From contig CAKOGP040001726.1 in NCBI GenBank assembly GCA_933822405.4, positions 1 through 22,857 of the forward strand: 22,857 bases of DNA, in the 5' to 3' direction. Origin of the DNA: Cylindrotheca closterium. Lineage: Eukaryota; Bacillariophyta; Bacillariophyceae; Bacillariales; Bacillariaceae. The position numbers were made by a program, and so were the translations under genes. This document shows, one piece after another, positions 20,542 through 22,857 of this stretch. Numbering within the stretch: the first letter of the stretch is position 1; the number at the start of each line of letters is the position of its first letter. The notes below the pieces were generated by a model. It did no database searches. It had not been told where the DNA came from and saw only the letters and a list, made by a program, of their open reading frames with translations.

Positions 20542-22666
20542 ATGGGCAAATCTATCAACGCGAAGGCATCCTCGGCGATGACAAAAAAGTTGGGCGTGTC
20601 TAAGATGAAAACGACCTCTGTGGCTAAAAAGTCCGTCAAGAAACGAGTGGAAATTGACCTACAACAGCCGAAAGACAGGGATCCCATCGATTCCAAGATG
20701 GTGTCTGCAACCCAAACTGAAGAGAAGCAGGCTACCGACAACAATGAAGCGCAACGCATGGCTGATGAGATTGAGGCGAAACGAATCGCCGAACGAGAAG
20801 CTCTCAGGAGTGGACATTACGACAACATTGTTCCAAACCTGTCGGAGTGGTGGATGAAGAATTTATATTCAGGAGATGCTGTCGACGAAGCATTGGAACG
20901 CCATGACCGTATCCATACGGGTAACGCGCTTTTTATGGCGTGGGAAGAACGTTTTTCTGCCGCTTGGAACCAACCCTGCCTCCGGTATGACGATCCATTA
21001 TACGACAGCAACCTGTGAAGACCGTTTCGCCCGCATTTTCACATCAATGAATTTGGATAATAGTCAATTGACAAAGTACCTCATTGCCGCATTTGACCCT
21101 GAAACGATGGAAGTGAATCCGTCTGAAGAAATCTGGTCCTTACGCATTTTGGCCATGCAGATTTCTTTACAAAATCCGTTTTCCTTTTTCTGTATTGATG
21201 AGTTTGAGGGCAAACCGGACGACAACTATTTCTTTTCAGGCGAAATGTCCAATCCACGGCTACACTTGGAGCATCCCCTGGTGGGCTTTTGGTTAATTTG
21301 CTCCGAGTTGTTTGACTATCCTTGGATTAATGAGTTTCTGTTGGAGTATTACAACGACCCGCCATCCGCAATTGTCGACGCAATCAAACAAACAAGAAGT
21401 GGCCAGTCTCTCAACAAAGCTCCAAATCGAGTATCAGTGAAGGAACCGGATCCGCCTTGTATTCAAAAAATATACGATCTGATGTATTCTATTGACGAAC
21501 CAGGCACGGATGTTCAAGGCGATTCCACCAGCTCCAAGGGGGACCAGGTGCAAAACTCAAATCGCTTTGCACCTCTACAAAGTGACGATTACTCGTCTGA
21601 CGGTAGTGGAATTGAAGAAATCGACGAGGTTGAAGTGGTGGCGGTAAAAAAGAATGACTCCAAGGCTCTTGAGTCGTCGGATGAAGAGGAAGACACTGAT
21701 GCTGACGACACTTACGACAGGGAGAACATTGTGGACGACGCAATGGAGGAAGACGATGATGACAAACGGGCTGGGGCGAACCCGCACGATGAGGCCATGG
21801 ACAACAACACTCTACCGTTGACTTCTCCTAAACTTACGGCAACACAAGACTCAGCAGGTACAAGGACCCTTATGGAGCCCTCGGAAACAACTCCTTCTCG
21901 CGTTCAACGTCCCCCAACACTGGCCGAACGGATCTCGAACCTCGTTCAGGTGAACATGGAAGGGACACCAGGCAAATGTCACATCTTTGAGACTACTTTC
22001 GCCGTGGACTATCAAGGGTCGGGTTCAGGAACTGTGGCGGAGGCGCTCTTGTCGACAGTTCTGAACTCTATGGAGGAAGCCATCAACAATTCCCCTAATG
22101 AATTCAAGCTTCTTCCGATCTCTGATACCACATATAAGCAACCGAATCTTTGGACTCAAAACTCAGTAGATTTACGTAATCGCATTTCGACTTATCGCGC
22201 TCTGGCGACTTACTGTGATATGGAATACGGTAACTGTCCCTACGCGGCAACCAACAGCAAGCCGGGCAAGAAGAAACTACGCACACGCATTCGCGTTGGC
22301 TTCTCGGCTGAGGCTTTGGTCGAGGCCGTCCAAGACTATCTTCATACCGGATTACATCAATTGGGGAGAGGTGCTGGGTGCTACCCTTCTCCCTTGCAGT
22401 ATGGAGAGATTGTGAAGATCGGATCATGCTCGTTTATTCCTGCAGAAGTCAACTTCTCAGCTTATGCAAAGGAGCTGATGAGACTATTTGATTTCGAAGT
22501 ACTGATTGGTATCAAGATGGACTGGGTTTCTATTCCGTACACGGGCCGAGCAAAGTACGGCGAACGGTCCCCCGGAGTGACTAGTCCACATTGCTTCACT
22601 CGGAGGATTCATGCCAAGAGAGTTGATATAAAACTCAAAAATCAAAAAACAAAAACTAAAAGGTAG
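20542..22666 (+). CDS. Gene G: large hypothetical protein with basic N-terminus, acidic middle and a family-like C-terminal domain
   Basis: The ATG at 20542 has a strong context (CACCATGGGC). Frame 1 (MGKSINAKASSAM, Lys-rich, then a Glu/Ala/Arg helix EAQRMADEIEAKRIAERE) ends at TGA 21016. Frame 2 continues as EDRFARIFTSMNLDN to TAG 22664-22666, giving about 707 residues after one +1 shift near AACCTGTGA. A long acidic segment (SSDEEEDTDADD) spans about 21580-21790. The C-terminus, with KLRTRIRVGFSAEALVEAVQ, YPSPLQYGEIVKIG and a basic tail KNQKTKTKR, resembles from memory a large diatom family of repeated, possibly transposon-borne proteins with the same R-x-x-V-G / S-P-L-Q block. That link is unverified. 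It could be an ORF1-like structural protein of a mobile element. Confidence 0.6.
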
Positions 22667-22778
22667 AAAATATTCTTCCACACGCTTCTTCAAAAACAAA
22701 ACTGTACCAGTCCTACGCATTTCGTACGTCAAGGAAAACAGTTGTTGTTGTTGAAACAGGAATTAAATTTACACCAAC

Positions 22779-22857
22779 ATGAAGGATAGCATCGTGAACC
22801 CGCCGGAGAAGGACCCGAATTCGATCATGACTGTAGCTGACCAAGGTCAGGGAGGTC
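22779..22857 (+). CDS. Start of a further ORF, cut by the window edge
   Basis: ATG 22779 opens a frame (MKDSIVNPPEKDPNSIMTV) that stays open for 26 codons to the end of the window. It begins 112 bp after gene G, in keeping with the tight spacing of this block. A (GTT)4 run lies just upstream at 22741. Too little is present to assign a family. Confidence 0.35.
   Translation, partial: MKDSIVNPPEKDPNSIMTVADQGQGG

Overview
The window looks like nuclear DNA of a eukaryotic microalga, most likely a pennate diatom. The copia-type RNase H at the left edge, the LINE C-terminus with its own RNase H domain, short GT-AG introns of about 70-160 nt and long low-complexity hypothetical proteins all fit that. 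The taxon is inferred from protein style and not proven. No rRNA, tRNA, CRISPR or organellar genes were seen.

Layout. (1) 1-3332 is transposon debris from three classes: the 3' end of a Ty1/copia pol with a frameshift (+), a small Helitron-like remnant (-), and the 5'-truncated, stop-containing C-terminus of a LINE-type polyprotein with an RNase H-like domain (-). (2) 3413-3766 is a small lysine-rich ORF with a PIP-box-like C-terminus. (3) 3767-7000 has no convincing gene. (4) 7008-7729 is a non-autonomous element with long terminal inverted repeats and flanking TA, hence Tc1/mariner-like, with an internal hairpin and five copies of an 8-bp motif. (5) 7892-8734 is a zinc-finger-like ORF broken by one in-frame TAA. 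(6) 8895-9532 is empty, then a perfect 43-bp palindrome lies 24 bp before the next gene.

(7) 9600-22857 is a dense block of large genes of unknown function with very short spacers. Gene A (+, coiled coil, NLS) converges on gene B (-). Gene C (-, Tudor/SH3-like N-terminus predicted to be spliced to a Ser-rich and poly-Asp protein) lies 49 bp upstream of B. Gene E (+, ParB-like GG-x-x-R motif and a Rossmann/methyltransferase-like C-terminus) is divergent from C across 215 bp. It is followed by gene F (+), gene G (+) and the start of another ORF.

Several of these genes change reading frame once without a convincing splice site. Most of the breaks fall at short mononucleotide runs, so small indels, either real or from assembly, are the simplest explanation. 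Nuclear localisation signals, a Tudor-like module, a ParB-like motif and a methyltransferase-like fold suggest a chromatin or DNA-modification theme, possibly the coding part of a large uncharacterised mobile element. That system-level reading is inference only.
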